Shown: in pieces, positions 7,576-14,386 of the stretch
Layout of the letters: every line of letters begins with the position of its first letter
Position numbering within the stretch: the first letter of the stretch is position 1
Assembly: GCA_037190665.1 (NCBI GenBank)
Contig: JBBCJT010000243.1
Location: 1 to 16,492, forward strand
Direction: 5' to 3'
Length of the DNA stretch: 16,492 bases
Source of the DNA: JBBCJT01 sp037190665
Lineage (GTDB): Bacteria; Pseudomonadota; Alphaproteobacteria; Acetobacterales; Acetobacteraceae
Made by a program: the position numbers and the translations under genes
Notes under the pieces: model-generated
What the model was told of the DNA's origin: nothing
What the model saw: the letters and a program-made list of their open reading frames with translations, nothing else
The model's database searches: none

Positions 7576-8355
7576 CTAGACCAGCGGCAGCAGCGCGGCC
7601 GCGACAGCCGCCCACGGGCGGGGGTCCTCGCCGTCCTCCTCTGCCCAGCCCGCGCCGCAGGCGGCATGGAACAGCCCGGCAGCGGCGATCTGGCCGGGCG
7701 GAAGGCCGGTCGCTTCGGCGAGGATGGCGATCCGCGCGGCGCACACCGCGCCGATATCCTGCCGCACCAGCCACGGTATCGGGTTGCGCAGCAGCGCCCC
7801 GCATTCCAGCGCGGGCGGGCCGATTAGCCCCTTGGGATCGACCGCACGCCATCCGTCGCCGTCGCGCAGGATGTTGTCGTGGTGCAGGTCGCCATGCAGC
7901 AGACAGGACAGACCGAACCCGGCGATCGCCGATTCCGCGCGCTGCCGCAGCGGGGCCGGCAGGACGGAGGCGCGCGCGATCGCCCGGCCCCAGCCCGCCG
8001 CATCCGCCAGCACCGCGCCTTCGGGCACGGGGGCGGGAAGTGCCGCGATCAGCCGGCCGGCGATCCGCGTGGCGGCGGCGTCCTGTCCGGCTTCGCTCAG
8101 CATGCGGAGCTTCGTGCCGGGGATCAGGCGTTCGACCAGCAGCAGCCCACGGGCAGGCTCGGCGTGCAGCAGCCGGACGGCGGCGCGCCCTCCGAAGGCG
8201 GACAACGCGGTCGCCTCGGATGCCGCCCCTTGCCCCGGCCGCATGATTTTCAGCATCGCGGCCGTACCGTCCGCGCAACGCACCGGGATCAGCGTCGCGT
8301 CGCGGCTGCGGATCGCCGCGCCGTCCTCGCTCAGCCCCCAGCCCCGCGGGATCAC
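7576..8355 (-). CDS. APH(6)/hydroxyurea-type small-molecule phosphotransferase
   Basis: A 259-residue kinase of the aminoglycoside/hydroxyurea antibiotic-resistance kinase family (Pfam APH_6_hur). The ATP-phosphotransfer signature is intact: Lys36 in AAMLKIM, Glu47 in ASEATAL, the catalytic loop HGDLHHDN (154-161; Asp156, Asn161), and the metal-binding Asp173 in AVDPKG. The segment after it, LIGPPALECGALLRNP (177-191), is strongly characteristic of streptomycin 6-kinase relatives. It should phosphorylate a hydroxyl on an aminoglycoside or a small molecule; chromosomal homologues often have no proven resistance role. The start is GTG at 8355, overlapping the mntR stop as GTGA, so it is translationally coupled to the manganese regulator. 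The family's best-known substrates are streptomycin and hydroxyurea; neither can be assigned from sequence. Confidence 0.87.
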   Translation of the reverse strand: MIPRGWGLSEDGAAIRSRDATLIPVRCADGTAAMLKIMRPGQGAASEATALSAFGGRAAVRLLHAEPARGLLLVERLIPGTKLRMLSEAGQDAAATRIAGRLIAALPAPVPEGAVLADAAGWGRAIARASVLPAPLRQRAESAIAGFGLSCLLHGDLHHDNILRDGDGWRAVDPKGLIGPPALECGALLRNPIPWLVRQDIGAVCAARIAILAEATGLPPGQIAAAGLFHAACGAGWAEEDGEDPRPWAAVAAALLPLV

Positions 8356-8810
8356 CGCTGCCGCAGGAAGGCCTCGAACGCGGCCAGCGCGGCATCGCTG
8401 ACATGGTGCTCGATGCCCTCGGCATCGTTCTCGGCCACGTCCTGCGGCACGCCGACGGCGACCAGCAGATCCACCACGAGCCGGTGCCGGCTGCGCACGC
8501 GGCGCGCCAGCAGGTGCCCCGCGTCGGTCAGGAACACGCCGCGATAGGGCTTGGCATGCGCGAGCCCCTGCGCCTTCAGCCGCGCGATCGCCTTGATCGC
8601 CGTGGCGTGGCTGACCCCGAAGCGGCGCGCGATGTCGGTCGGCCGCGCCTCCCCGCCCGTCGCGAGCAGGTCGTCGATCAGCTCCACGTAATCCTCCAGC
8701 AGCGCGGACGCGCGCGCCGTGCGGGCCTCGCGATGGCGCTCGGCCTGTTGCGGCTCGGCCGGCATGGCAAGCGGCGGGGCCTGACGTGTATTGCGCCGCG
8801 TGGTCGGCAC
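8352..8810 (-). CDS. mntR: Manganese-responsive transcriptional regulator MntR (DtxR family)
   Basis: A 152-residue DtxR/MntR-type repressor that senses Mn(II) and controls manganese uptake. The winged helix spans about residues 35-95 (PTDIARRFGVSHATAIKAIARLKAQGL, then YRGVFLTDAG), followed by the dimerisation/metal domain ending in NDAEGIEHHVSDAAL. All six ligands known from Bacillus MntR have counterparts: Asp40 and Glu43 (LEDYVEL), His109 (RSRHRLV), Glu131, Glu134 and His135. I place the start at GTG 8810: a strong AAGGAGG ends 4 nt upstream and the length then matches E. coli MntR (155 residues). An ATG at 8852 in frame would put this Shine-Dalgarno inside the gene. It is divergent from mntH and its stop overlaps the phosphotransferase start. 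It lacks the C-terminal SH3-like domain of longer DtxR proteins. Confidence 0.93.
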   Translation of the reverse strand: MPTTRRNTRQAPPLAMPAEPQQAERHREARTARASALLEDYVELIDDLLATGGEARPTDIARRFGVSHATAIKAIARLKAQGLAHAKPYRGVFLTDAGHLLARRVRSRHRLVVDLLVAVGVPQDVAENDAEGIEHHVSDAALAAFEAFLRQR

Positions 8811-8855
8811 GACTCCTCCTTGGTGAGAGCGATTCGCACCCTGCCGCTTCACACG

Positions 8856-8866
8856 TTGCAGTGCAA
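8856..8866. promoter_or_regulatory. Perfect short inverted repeat in the mntR leader
   Basis: TTGCAGTGCAA is a perfect 5+5 bp inverted repeat around one base. It overlaps the last bases of the predicted mntR -10 box and continues into the leader. It differs from the MntR palindrome, so a second regulator could bind here; chance occurrence is also possible. Confidence 0.3.
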
Positions 8867-8893
8867 ATTGTTCATGGCGCTACATTGTGTCGA
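8865..8893 (-). promoter_or_regulatory. Predicted mntR promoter with degenerate MntR site
   Basis: On the minus strand TCGACA (8888-8893, 5 of 6 to the -35 consensus) and CAATTT (8865-8870) are separated by 17 nt. The spacer contains 8869-8884, which reads TGTtcatggcGCTACA on the plus strand and matches the mntH-side palindrome at 9 of 16 positions, including one complete GCTACA arm. This suggests weaker MntR autoregulation. The promoter call rests on inspection only. Confidence 0.45.
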
Positions 8894-8920
8894 TACCGTT
8901 CGCATAGGCCGGCGCGCCCC

Positions 8921-8950
8921 TTGCGCCTGATGTAGCCTTGGCTACATATT
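8921..8950 (+). promoter_or_regulatory. mntH promoter containing MntR operator palindrome
   Basis: TTGCGC (8921-8926) and CATATT (8945-8950, 4 of 6 to -10 consensus) form a plausible promoter with an 18-nt spacer. Within it, TGTAGCCTTGGCTACA (8931-8946) is a perfect inverted repeat with 7-bp arms and a 2-nt centre. Its position between and over the promoter elements, and between divergent mntR and mntH, makes it the likely Mn-MntR operator: bound repressor would block RNA polymerase and shut off uptake when manganese is sufficient. Confidence 0.72.
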
Positions 8951-8983
8951 AGGGCCGTATCCTCTCTTTGGAACCCTGGCCAC

Positions 8984-10345
8984 ATGCAGCCGAACGATCC
9001 GCGCGCCTTCCGGGCCGAGGCCCAGGCGGGCCCCTGGCATACCCGGGCGGAGATGGCCTCGCTGCCGGAGGCCAACGCCACGGTCGCGGTTCCCGGGCAG
9101 GGGGCGACGTTCCTGCGGCGGCTGCTCGCCTTCACCGGGCCGGGCTACATGGTCTCGGTCGGCTACATGGACCCGGGCAACTGGGCCACGGACATCGCGG
9201 GCGGTTCGAAGTTCGGCTACGCGCTGCTGTCGGTGATCCTGCTGTCCAACCTGATGGCGATCCTGCTGCAGGCGCTCGCCGCGCGGCTGGGGATCGTGAC
9301 GGGGCGGGACCTCGCGCAGGCCTGCCGCGACCACTACGGCCGCGCCACCAATCTCGGGCTCTACATCGCCTGCCAGATCGCGATCATCGCCTGCGACCTC
9401 GCCGAGGTGATCGGGACCGCGATCGCCCTGCAACTGCTGTTCGGCATCCCGCTGCTCGCCGGCGTGGCGATCACCACGCTGGACGTGTTCCTGCTGCTGC
9501 TGCTGATGCGCCGCGGCTTCCGCGTGCTCGAAGCCTTCATCATGGTGATGCTGGCGACGATCTTCGCCTGCTTCGCGATCCAGATCGCGATGGCCCAGCC
9601 CGTGATGGCTGAGATCGCCGCCGGCTTCGTGCCCACCGCGCAGATCGTGCGCAACCCGGAGATGCTCTACATCGCCATCGGCATCCTCGGCGCCACGGTG
9701 ATGCCGCATAACCTGTATCTGCACTCCTCCATCGTGCAGACGCGCGCCTACGAGCGCACCGAGAGCGGCAAGCGCGAGGCGATCCGCTTCGCGACCATCG
9801 ACAGCACGGTCGCGCTGACGCTGGCTCTGTTCGTCAACGCCTCCATCCTCATCATGGCCGCGAGCGTCTTCCACGCGCAGGGCCGCTTCGACGTCACCGA
9901 GATCGAGACCGCCTACGAACTGCTGTCGCCGATGCTCGGCGTCGCCGCGGCGTCCACGCTGTTCGCGCTGGCGCTGCTGGCCTCGGGCACGAACTCCACC
10001 ATCACCGCCACGCTCGCCGGCCAGATCACCACGCAGGGCTTCCTGCGGCTGACCATCCCGGCGCACTGGCAGCGGCTGGCAACGCGCGCGATCGCCGTGG
10101 TGCCGGTGGTGATCGTCACCGCGATGTTCGGCGAATCCGGCACCGCGTCGCTGCTGGTGGCGAGCCAGGTGGTGCTGTCGATGCAGCTTCCGTTCGCGAT
10201 CTGGCCGCTGGTCCGCTTCGTGTCCGACCGCCGCAAGATGGGCGTCCACCGGCCGGCGAACTGGATGATCGGCCTTGCCGTCATCGTCGCGACACTCATC
10301 ACGGTGCTGAATGTGAAACTGCTCGTCGACTTCGTGATCGGCTGA
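8984..10345 (+). CDS. mntH: Manganese transporter MntH (Nramp family)
   Basis: A 453-residue inner-membrane, proton-coupled Mn(II) importer of the Nramp family with about 11 membrane helices. The unwound metal-site helices are intact: DPGNW (63-67) in TM1 and MPHN (240-243) in TM6, giving the Asp, Asn and Met ligands. The Met is typical of Mn/Fe-selective Nramps. GPGYMVSVGYMDPGNWATDI and GILGATVMPHNLYLHSS are canonical. The hydrophilic N-terminal extension of about 45 residues before TM1 is longer than in E. coli MntH. The ATG at 8984 lies 34 nt after the predicted -10 box; a modest GGAA precedes it. Regulation by MntR is expected from the palindrome in the promoter and the divergent mntR gene. 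A cysteine hydrolase follows 5 nt after the stop. Confidence 0.96.
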   Translation: MQPNDPRAFRAEAQAGPWHTRAEMASLPEANATVAVPGQGATFLRRLLAFTGPGYMVSVGYMDPGNWATDIAGGSKFGYALLSVILLSNLMAILLQALAARLGIVTGRDLAQACRDHYGRATNLGLYIACQIAIIACDLAEVIGTAIALQLLFGIPLLAGVAITTLDVFLLLLLMRRGFRVLEAFIMVMLATIFACFAIQIAMAQPVMAEIAAGFVPTAQIVRNPEMLYIAIGILGATVMPHNLYLHSSIVQTRAYERTESGKREAIRFATIDSTVALTLALFVNASILIMAASVFHAQGRFDVTEIETAYELLSPMLGVAAASTLFALALLASGTNSTITATLAGQITTQGFLRLTIPAHWQRLATRAIAVVPVVIVTAMFGESGTASLLVASQVVLSMQLPFAIWPLVRFVSDRRKMGVHRPANWMIGLAVIVATLITVLNVKLLVDFVIG

Positions 10346-10350
10346 CCGGC

Positions 10351-10890
10351 ATGGACGTGATGATCGTCGTCGACATGCAGGAGGGGCTGCTCGACGGACC
10401 ATCCAAGCACGATCTGCAAGGGGTGGTCGGGCGCATCAACCGGGTCGCGGCGATGGTCCGCAGGCGGGGCGACACGGTTGTCTGGATCCGGCATTGCGGC
10501 AGGCCGGGTGACGGGTTCGAGCGCGGGACCGCGGGCTGGGAATTCCTCCCGGAACTGGTTCGCGAGCAGGGCGACATCGTCATCGAGAAGACGCTGAACG
10601 ACCCGTTCGCGGGAACTCCGCTCGGGGAAACGCTGGCGCGGCTCGCGCCGGACCGCGTTCTCGTCGCGGGCTGGGCGACCGATTTCTGCGTCGATGCGAC
10701 GGTGCGGTCGGCGGTTTCGTTCGATCAGCATGTCGTCGTGGTCGCGGATGGCCACACGCTGAGCGACCGGCCGCACCTCGATGCACGCGCGGTGATCCGG
10801 CATCATCATTGGGTGTGGAGCGAACTCATCACCAACCGGTCGGTCCGTCTGGCGACGGCGGACCAGTTGGTCGGCGAAGGCGCGACGTAG
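10351..10890 (+). CDS. Cysteine hydrolase (isochorismatase-like)
   Basis: A 179-residue isochorismatase-superfamily amidohydrolase. The catalytic triad is visible: Asp8 in IVVDMQ, Lys80 in IEKTLNDPF, and Cys113 in GWATDFCVDATVRSA. The family includes nicotinamidase, N-carbamoylsarcosine amidase and related C-N hydrolases as well as isochorismatase. The compact size and WATDFCVDATVRSA match the broad cysteine hydrolase group, and the substrate cannot be named. It starts 5 nt after mntH, so it is probably co-transcribed with and thereby manganese-regulated like mntH. An in-frame ATG at 10360 is an alternative start; neither has a strong Shine-Dalgarno sequence. It is convergent with glpK over a 26-nt gap holding a GC hairpin. 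Confidence 0.88.
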   Translation: MDVMIVVDMQEGLLDGPSKHDLQGVVGRINRVAAMVRRRGDTVVWIRHCGRPGDGFERGTAGWEFLPELVREQGDIVIEKTLNDPFAGTPLGETLARLAPDRVLVAGWATDFCVDATVRSAVSFDQHVVVVADGHTLSDRPHLDARAVIRHHHWVWSELITNRSVRLATADQLVGEGAT

Positions 10891-10892
10891 AA

Positions 10893-10915
10893 GCGCCCCC
10901 CGCCGCCCGGGGCGC
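10893..10915. terminator. GC hairpin between convergent genes
   Basis: GCGCCCC (10893-10899) and GGGGCGC (10909-10915) form a perfect 7-bp stem around a 9-nt C-rich loop. It fills the 26-nt gap between the cysteine hydrolase stop and the glpK stop. No T-run follows on either strand, so it is not a textbook intrinsic terminator, but its symmetric position between two converging genes suggests a bidirectional role. Confidence 0.45.
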
Positions 10916-10916
10916 G

Positions 10917-12401
10917 CTACCGCGTCAGCGTCCGCCGCACCGCATCCTTCCAGCGCGCGTACAGCGCATCCCGCCGGTCCGCCGGCATCTGCGGCGTGAA
11001 GCGACGGTCCAGCCGCCACCGCTCGCCGAACGTCTCGGGCGGCGGCAGCACGCCGGATTGCAGCCCCGCGAGATAGGCCGCCCCCAGCGACGTCGTCTCC
11101 GCCACCACGGGCCGGTCCACCGGCGCGCCGATGATGTCGGCGAGGAACTGCATGGCCGGGTCGGAGGCGACCATGCCGCCATCGACGCGCAGCACCGTCT
11201 CGCCCGCCGTACCCCAATCGTTGCGCATCGCCTCGACCAGATCCCGCGTCTGGAAGCCGACGCTGCGCAGCGCGGCCAGCGCCAGTTCCTTCGGCCCCGT
11301 CGCCCGCGTCAGCCCGAACAGCGCCCCGCGCGCGTCGGGGTCCCAGTAAGGCGCACCGAGGCCGACGAAGGCGGGCACCAGGATCACCTCCTGCGCCGGG
11401 TCGGCCGCGCGGGCGAGCGGCCCGCTCTCGGCCGCGCTGCGGATAACGCCCAGCCCGTCGCGCAGCCACTGCACGGCCGCGCCCGCGACGAAGATCGCGC
11501 CTTCCAGCGCGTAGGTGCGCTGGCCTTCGAGCTGGTAGGCAATGGTGGACAGCAGCCGCGTGCGGGAGATCACCGGCATCGCGCCGGTGTTCAGCAACGC
11601 GAAGCAGCCGGTGCCGTAAGTCGATTTCATCATCCCCGGCGCGAAGCACGCCTGCCCCACCGTCGCGGCCTGCTGGTCGCCGGCGATGCCGCGCACCGGC
11701 ACCGGTGCGCCGAGCCGGTCGGCAAGTGCGGTGCCGAACTCGGCGGCACTGTCGCGCACCTCCGGCAGCATCGAGGCGGGGATGCCGAACAGCGCCAGCA
11801 TCTCCGGATCCCACTGCCCGCTGCGGATGTCGAGCAGCGCGGTGCGCGCCGCGTTGGTCGCGTCCGTGGCGTGCACGGCCCCGCCCGTCAGCCGCCAGAG
11901 CAGGAAGCTGTCCACCGTGCCGAAGGCGAGTTCCCCCGCCTCCGCCCGGCGGCGCGCGCCTTCGACGTTGTCGAGGATCCAGGCGAGCTTGGTGGCGGAG
12001 AAATACGGATCGAGCAGCAGGCCGGTCCGCGCCGTCACCCGCGCCTCATGCCCCGCCTCGCGCAGCCGCGCGCAGAGATCGGCCGTGCGGCGGTCCTGCC
12101 AGACGATGGCGTTGTGGATCGGCTTTCCGGTCGCGCGTTCCCACACCAGCGTCGTCTCGCGCTGGTTGGTGATGCCGATCGCAACCACATCGCGCGCGGC
12201 GGCCCCGGCCTGGACGAGCGCGCCCCGCATCGTGCCGAGCGCGGTGCGCCACAGATCCTCCGGATCGTGCTCGACCCAGCCGGAGGCCGGGAAATGCTGG
12301 GCGAACTCCTCCTGCGCCACGGCGGCGATGGACAGGTCCTCGCGGAACAGGATGGCGCGTGTGGAGGTCGTGCCCTGGTCGAGCGCGAGCAGATAGCGCA
12401 T
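10917..12401 (-). CDS. glpK: Glycerol kinase
   Basis: A 494-residue cytoplasmic kinase that converts glycerol and ATP to sn-glycerol-3-phosphate, the first committed step of glycerol use. FGGY-family hallmarks are present: the N-terminal phosphate loop LALDQGTTSTRAI (Asp8, Thr11-Thr12), the glycerol-binding GITNQRETT (Arg81-Glu82), VWQDRRT, GIAGDQQAATVGQACFAPGMMKSTYGTGCF, and the C-terminal VDGGMVASDPAMQFLADI. Length matches E. coli GlpK (about 500). The ATG at 12401 is preceded by AGGGGG with suitable spacing. It is the most distal gene of the minus-strand glycerol cluster, 66 nt beyond yggS. No glpF facilitator gene is adjacent. It may be read through from upstream genes or from a promoter I could not identify. 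Confidence 0.96.
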   Translation of the reverse strand: MRYLLALDQGTTSTRAILFREDLSIAAVAQEEFAQHFPASGWVEHDPEDLWRTALGTMRGALVQAGAAARDVVAIGITNQRETTLVWERATGKPIHNAIVWQDRRTADLCARLREAGHEARVTARTGLLLDPYFSATKLAWILDNVEGARRRAEAGELAFGTVDSFLLWRLTGGAVHATDATNAARTALLDIRSGQWDPEMLALFGIPASMLPEVRDSAAEFGTALADRLGAPVPVRGIAGDQQAATVGQACFAPGMMKSTYGTGCFALLNTGAMPVISRTRLLSTIAYQLEGQRTYALEGAIFVAGAAVQWLRDGLGVIRSAAESGPLARAADPAQEVILVPAFVGLGAPYWDPDARGALFGLTRATGPKELALAALRSVGFQTRDLVEAMRNDWGTAGETVLRVDGGMVASDPAMQFLADIIGAPVDRPVVAETTSLGAAYLAGLQSGVLPPPETFGERWRLDRRFTPQMPADRRDALYARWKDAVRRTLTR

Positions 12402-12467
12402 GCGTGTTCCCCCTTCGGTCCGGCAGCCTCCCGCCGACGCGCCGCCGGGGCAAGGCCGGGCATCGCC

Positions 12468-13256
12468 TCAGGGCGGAACGAGACCCGGCCAGTAATGGCC
12501 ATCGGGGGTGGGACGCTTGCCGAAGATCGCCTGCCCCACGCGCACGACGGTCGCGCCCTCCTCGATCGCTTCCTCGAAGTCGCCGGTCATCCCCATCGAC
12601 AATCCGGTCAGCCCCGGATGGCGCCTGACGGTCTCGTCGCGCAGGGCGCGCAGCAGGGTGAAGCACGGCCGCACCTTCGCCATGTCCGACGAGAACAGCG
12701 CGAGCGTCATCAACCCGCGCGGTTTCAGCCTCGGGAACGCGCCCAGCGCCTCGACGAAGGCCGGCAGCGCATCCGGTTGCAGCCCGAACTTGCTGTCCTC
12801 CCCGGACGTGTTGACCTGCACGAAGACGTCGAGGTCACGGCCCTCCCGCTCCAGCCGCCCGTTGAGCAGCTCGGCGAGCCGCAGGCTGTCGAGCGCGTGG
12901 AACTCCCGGGCGAAGCGCGTGAGATACTTGACCTTGTTGGTCTGAAGATGCCCGACGATGCTCCATTCTATGGCGAGATCGTCCAGCGCCTCTCGCTTCG
13001 CGGTCGCCTCCTGGATCTTGTTCTCGCCGAAGGCGTGCATGCCGGCCGCGTGGGCGAAGCGCAGGATGTGCGCCGGCACCGTCTTGGTGATCGGCAGGAG
13101 GCGCACCGAGCCGCGATCGCGTCCGGCCCGCGCGCAGGCCCGGGCGATACGCTCCTCGACCGAGGCCAGGTTGGCACGGAAGGTATCCAGAGGATCGGGA
13201 CCGAAGCGCCGGACATCCTCGGGGGAAAGCGGGGTGTCGCCGTGGAGTGCCGTCAT
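12468..13256 (-). CDS. YggS/PROSC-type pyridoxal phosphate homeostasis protein
   Basis: A 262-residue member of the YggS/PLPBP family, which binds pyridoxal 5'-phosphate without a known catalytic reaction and buffers the vitamin B6 pool. The PLP lysine is Lys58 in LLPITKTVPA. Further signatures are FGENKIQEATAK (75-86), WSIVGHLQTNKVKYL, VNTSGEDSKFGL, RGLMTL, and the phosphate-binding SMGMTGDFEEAIEEGATVVRVGQAIFGKR near the C-terminus. The typical KT-x-P and SMGMS motifs are slightly varied (ITKTV; SMGMT). About 20 extra N-terminal residues precede the first helix. The ATG at 13256 lies only 12 nt after the redoxin stop, so the two genes are very probably in one operon. The link to the flanking glycerol genes looks positional rather than metabolic. 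Confidence 0.93.
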   Translation of the reverse strand: MTALHGDTPLSPEDVRRFGPDPLDTFRANLASVEERIARACARAGRDRGSVRLLPITKTVPAHILRFAHAAGMHAFGENKIQEATAKREALDDLAIEWSIVGHLQTNKVKYLTRFAREFHALDSLRLAELLNGRLEREGRDLDVFVQVNTSGEDSKFGLQPDALPAFVEALGAFPRLKPRGLMTLALFSSDMAKVRPCFTLLRALRDETVRRHPGLTGLSMGMTGDFEEAIEEGATVVRVGQAIFGKRPTPDGHYWPGLVPP

Positions 13257-13268
13257 CCGTTCGTCCCG

Positions 13269-13799
13269 CTAGGCGCAGCCGCGAGGCGTGCAGACGCCGG
13301 AGGGTGAAGCATCCTCGTGCAGGGCGGAGGATTGCCGCTCATCGATCAGCGCCATGATCTCGGCACCAAGCTGAAGGTCTGGGATGTGGCCGAGGGTCTG
13401 GCGGCGCAACCCTCCTTCGCGGTCGATCAGCAGCGTGGTCGGAGTGCCCTCGAACGCGTAGGTGCGCATGGTCTGCGGCAGGGACGTGCCATCGGGTTCG
13501 TCGATGCCGACGGGGAAGCGGATCCGGTATTCGTGCAGGAAGGCGCGAAGCGCGACCGGCCCCATCGCATCGTGATGCTCGAAGACGCTGTGCAGCCCGA
13601 TCACGGCCACATCGGAGCGCCGGAACAGGCCTGCGACGCGCTGCGCCTGTGGCAGCCCCTGGCTGACGCAGCCGGGGCAGAGCATCTGGAAGGCGCAGGC
13701 CATCACGACCTTTCCGCGCAGGGAGGCGAGCGTCAGTGGTTCCGGCGTGTTGAACCATTCGGTGGTGCGCCATTCAGGCGCCATCGGATGCGCGGACAT
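13269..13799 (-). CDS. Redoxin / thioredoxin-fold protein with CPGC motif
   Basis: A 176-residue AhpC/TSA-TlpA-like protein. The active-site motif is CPGC (Cys41-Cys44) in FQMLCPGCVSQGLPQAQRV, followed by the EGTPTTLLID segment with the cis-proline (Pro120) of thioredoxin folds. No signal peptide is present, so it should act in the cytoplasm as a thiol reductase or peroxiredoxin-like enzyme. The C-terminal tail (GVCTPRGCA) adds Cys170 and Cys175, which could form a second redox pair or bind metal. GGAGG upstream is 7 nt from the ATG at 13799 but only 4 nt from an in-frame GTG at 13802, so ATG is preferred. The ATG overlaps the stop of a 44-codon small ORF (TGATG), and yggS follows after 12 nt. 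Confidence 0.85.
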   Translation of the reverse strand: MSAHPMAPEWRTTEWFNTPEPLTLASLRGKVVMACAFQMLCPGCVSQGLPQAQRVAGLFRRSDVAVIGLHSVFEHHDAMGPVALRAFLHEYRIRFPVGIDEPDGTSLPQTMRTYAFEGTPTTLLIDREGGLRRQTLGHIPDLQLGAEIMALIDERQSSALHEDASPSGVCTPRGCA

Positions 13800-13933
13800 C
13801 ACAGCACCTCCGGCTCTCGCCGCGGATCGGCGACGGTGTCTTGATGGATGGCGGGCGTGGCGAAGGCGGCATCGGCAGCGTTGCGTCGCAACTCCGGGAA
13901 AGTGTGCTCCGGATGCTTGTCGCTCCTGCTCAT
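13799..13933 (-). CDS. Small ORF coupled to redoxin gene (44 aa, hypothetical)
   Basis: From ATG 13933 a 44-residue hydrophilic peptide runs MSRSDKHPEHTFPELRRNAA to ...DTVADPRREPEVL. Its TGA overlaps the redoxin ATG as TGATG, the arrangement typical of translationally coupled genes. It has no Cys and no membrane segment; it is rich in His, Asp, Glu, Arg and Pro. An AGGAGG lies upstream but 14 nt from the ATG, further than usual. The same frame stays open upstream to 14176, where it enters the flanking repeat, so I favour the short form. I do not recognise a family. It may be a real small protein or a leader that sets redoxin translation. Confidence 0.5.
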   Translation of the reverse strand: MSRSDKHPEHTFPELRRNAADAAFATPAIHQDTVADPRREPEVL

Positions 13934-14121
13934 CGTGCTGCCGTGATCCTCCTGGGCTTTCTCGCTTGGATTACCGCCGGTCCAGCGCGACCGGAACAGC
14001 CTGTCGTCCGCGATCGGATGGGACCAATCGGGAGAAGCGAGACGGTGGCATCGGAGCTTGCGCTGCGCCCCTTTTGCCGTTCGCTCGGCCACAGCCGCGC
14101 ACAGCGAAGCGAAGTCCGACT

Positions 14122-14149
14122 CATACCGGCCAGCCTTTCGGTTGACTCG
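14122..14149. repeat. Direct repeat copy 1 (28 nt)
   Basis: This 28-mer begins CATACCGGCCAGCC and matches 14387-14414 at 25 of 28 positions. Its core CAGCC-TTTC-GGTTG can fold into a 5-bp stem using one G-T wobble. It flanks, with copy 2, the 21-bp inverted-repeat element. Confidence 0.6.
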
Positions 14150-14224
14150 CGGTCTACGATGAAAAGTCACAAGCAAGGTGGTATCCTGTGATCGGCGTCA
14201 TGCATTGAGCTGTGAAGCCGCGCC

Positions 14225-14366
14225 CCCTCACCCCGGCCCTCTCCCCCGAAAGCGGTGGAGAGGGGGATGGCTGCTGCTGCGGGAGGGTACCAACCTCAGC
14301 TTCCGCACCTTTCTTTGAAGAGCGCGTTCTCCCTCTCCCGCTTGCGGGAGAGGGCCGGGGTGAGGG
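14225..14366. repeat. Inverted-repeat element with two internal hairpins
   Basis: A perfect 21-bp inverted repeat forms the ends: 14225-14245 (starting CCCTCACCCCGGCCC) is the reverse complement of 14346-14366. Each end carries its own hairpin. CCCTCTCC (14237-14244) pairs with GGAGAGGG (14257-14264), and CCCTCTCCCGC (14331-14341) pairs with GCGGGAGAGGG (14344-14354) around a TT loop. The CCCTCACCCCGGCCCTCTCCC-type arm recurs in intergenic DNA of many GC-rich proteobacteria (recalled, not searched), so this is probably a REP/BIME-like mobile repeat. It can serve as a transcription stop after glpD. Confidence 0.7.
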
Positions 14367-14386
14367 TGCGTTCGCCAGCGGGACAC

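Noticed and set aside
8942..10402. 486-codon minus-strand open frame across mntH
   Set aside because: Antisense to a complete Nramp gene, with the same Arg/His/Asp-rich bias and no domain.
10809..13307. 832-codon plus-strand open frame across glpK and yggS
   Set aside because: It is the antisense shadow of two well-recognised genes, with Arg/His/Gly-rich low-complexity translation and no motif.
13934..14176. Extension of the 44-aa small ORF to 125 codons
   Set aside because: The N-terminal part enters the 28-nt repeat and has no family resemblance; the shorter form is simpler.
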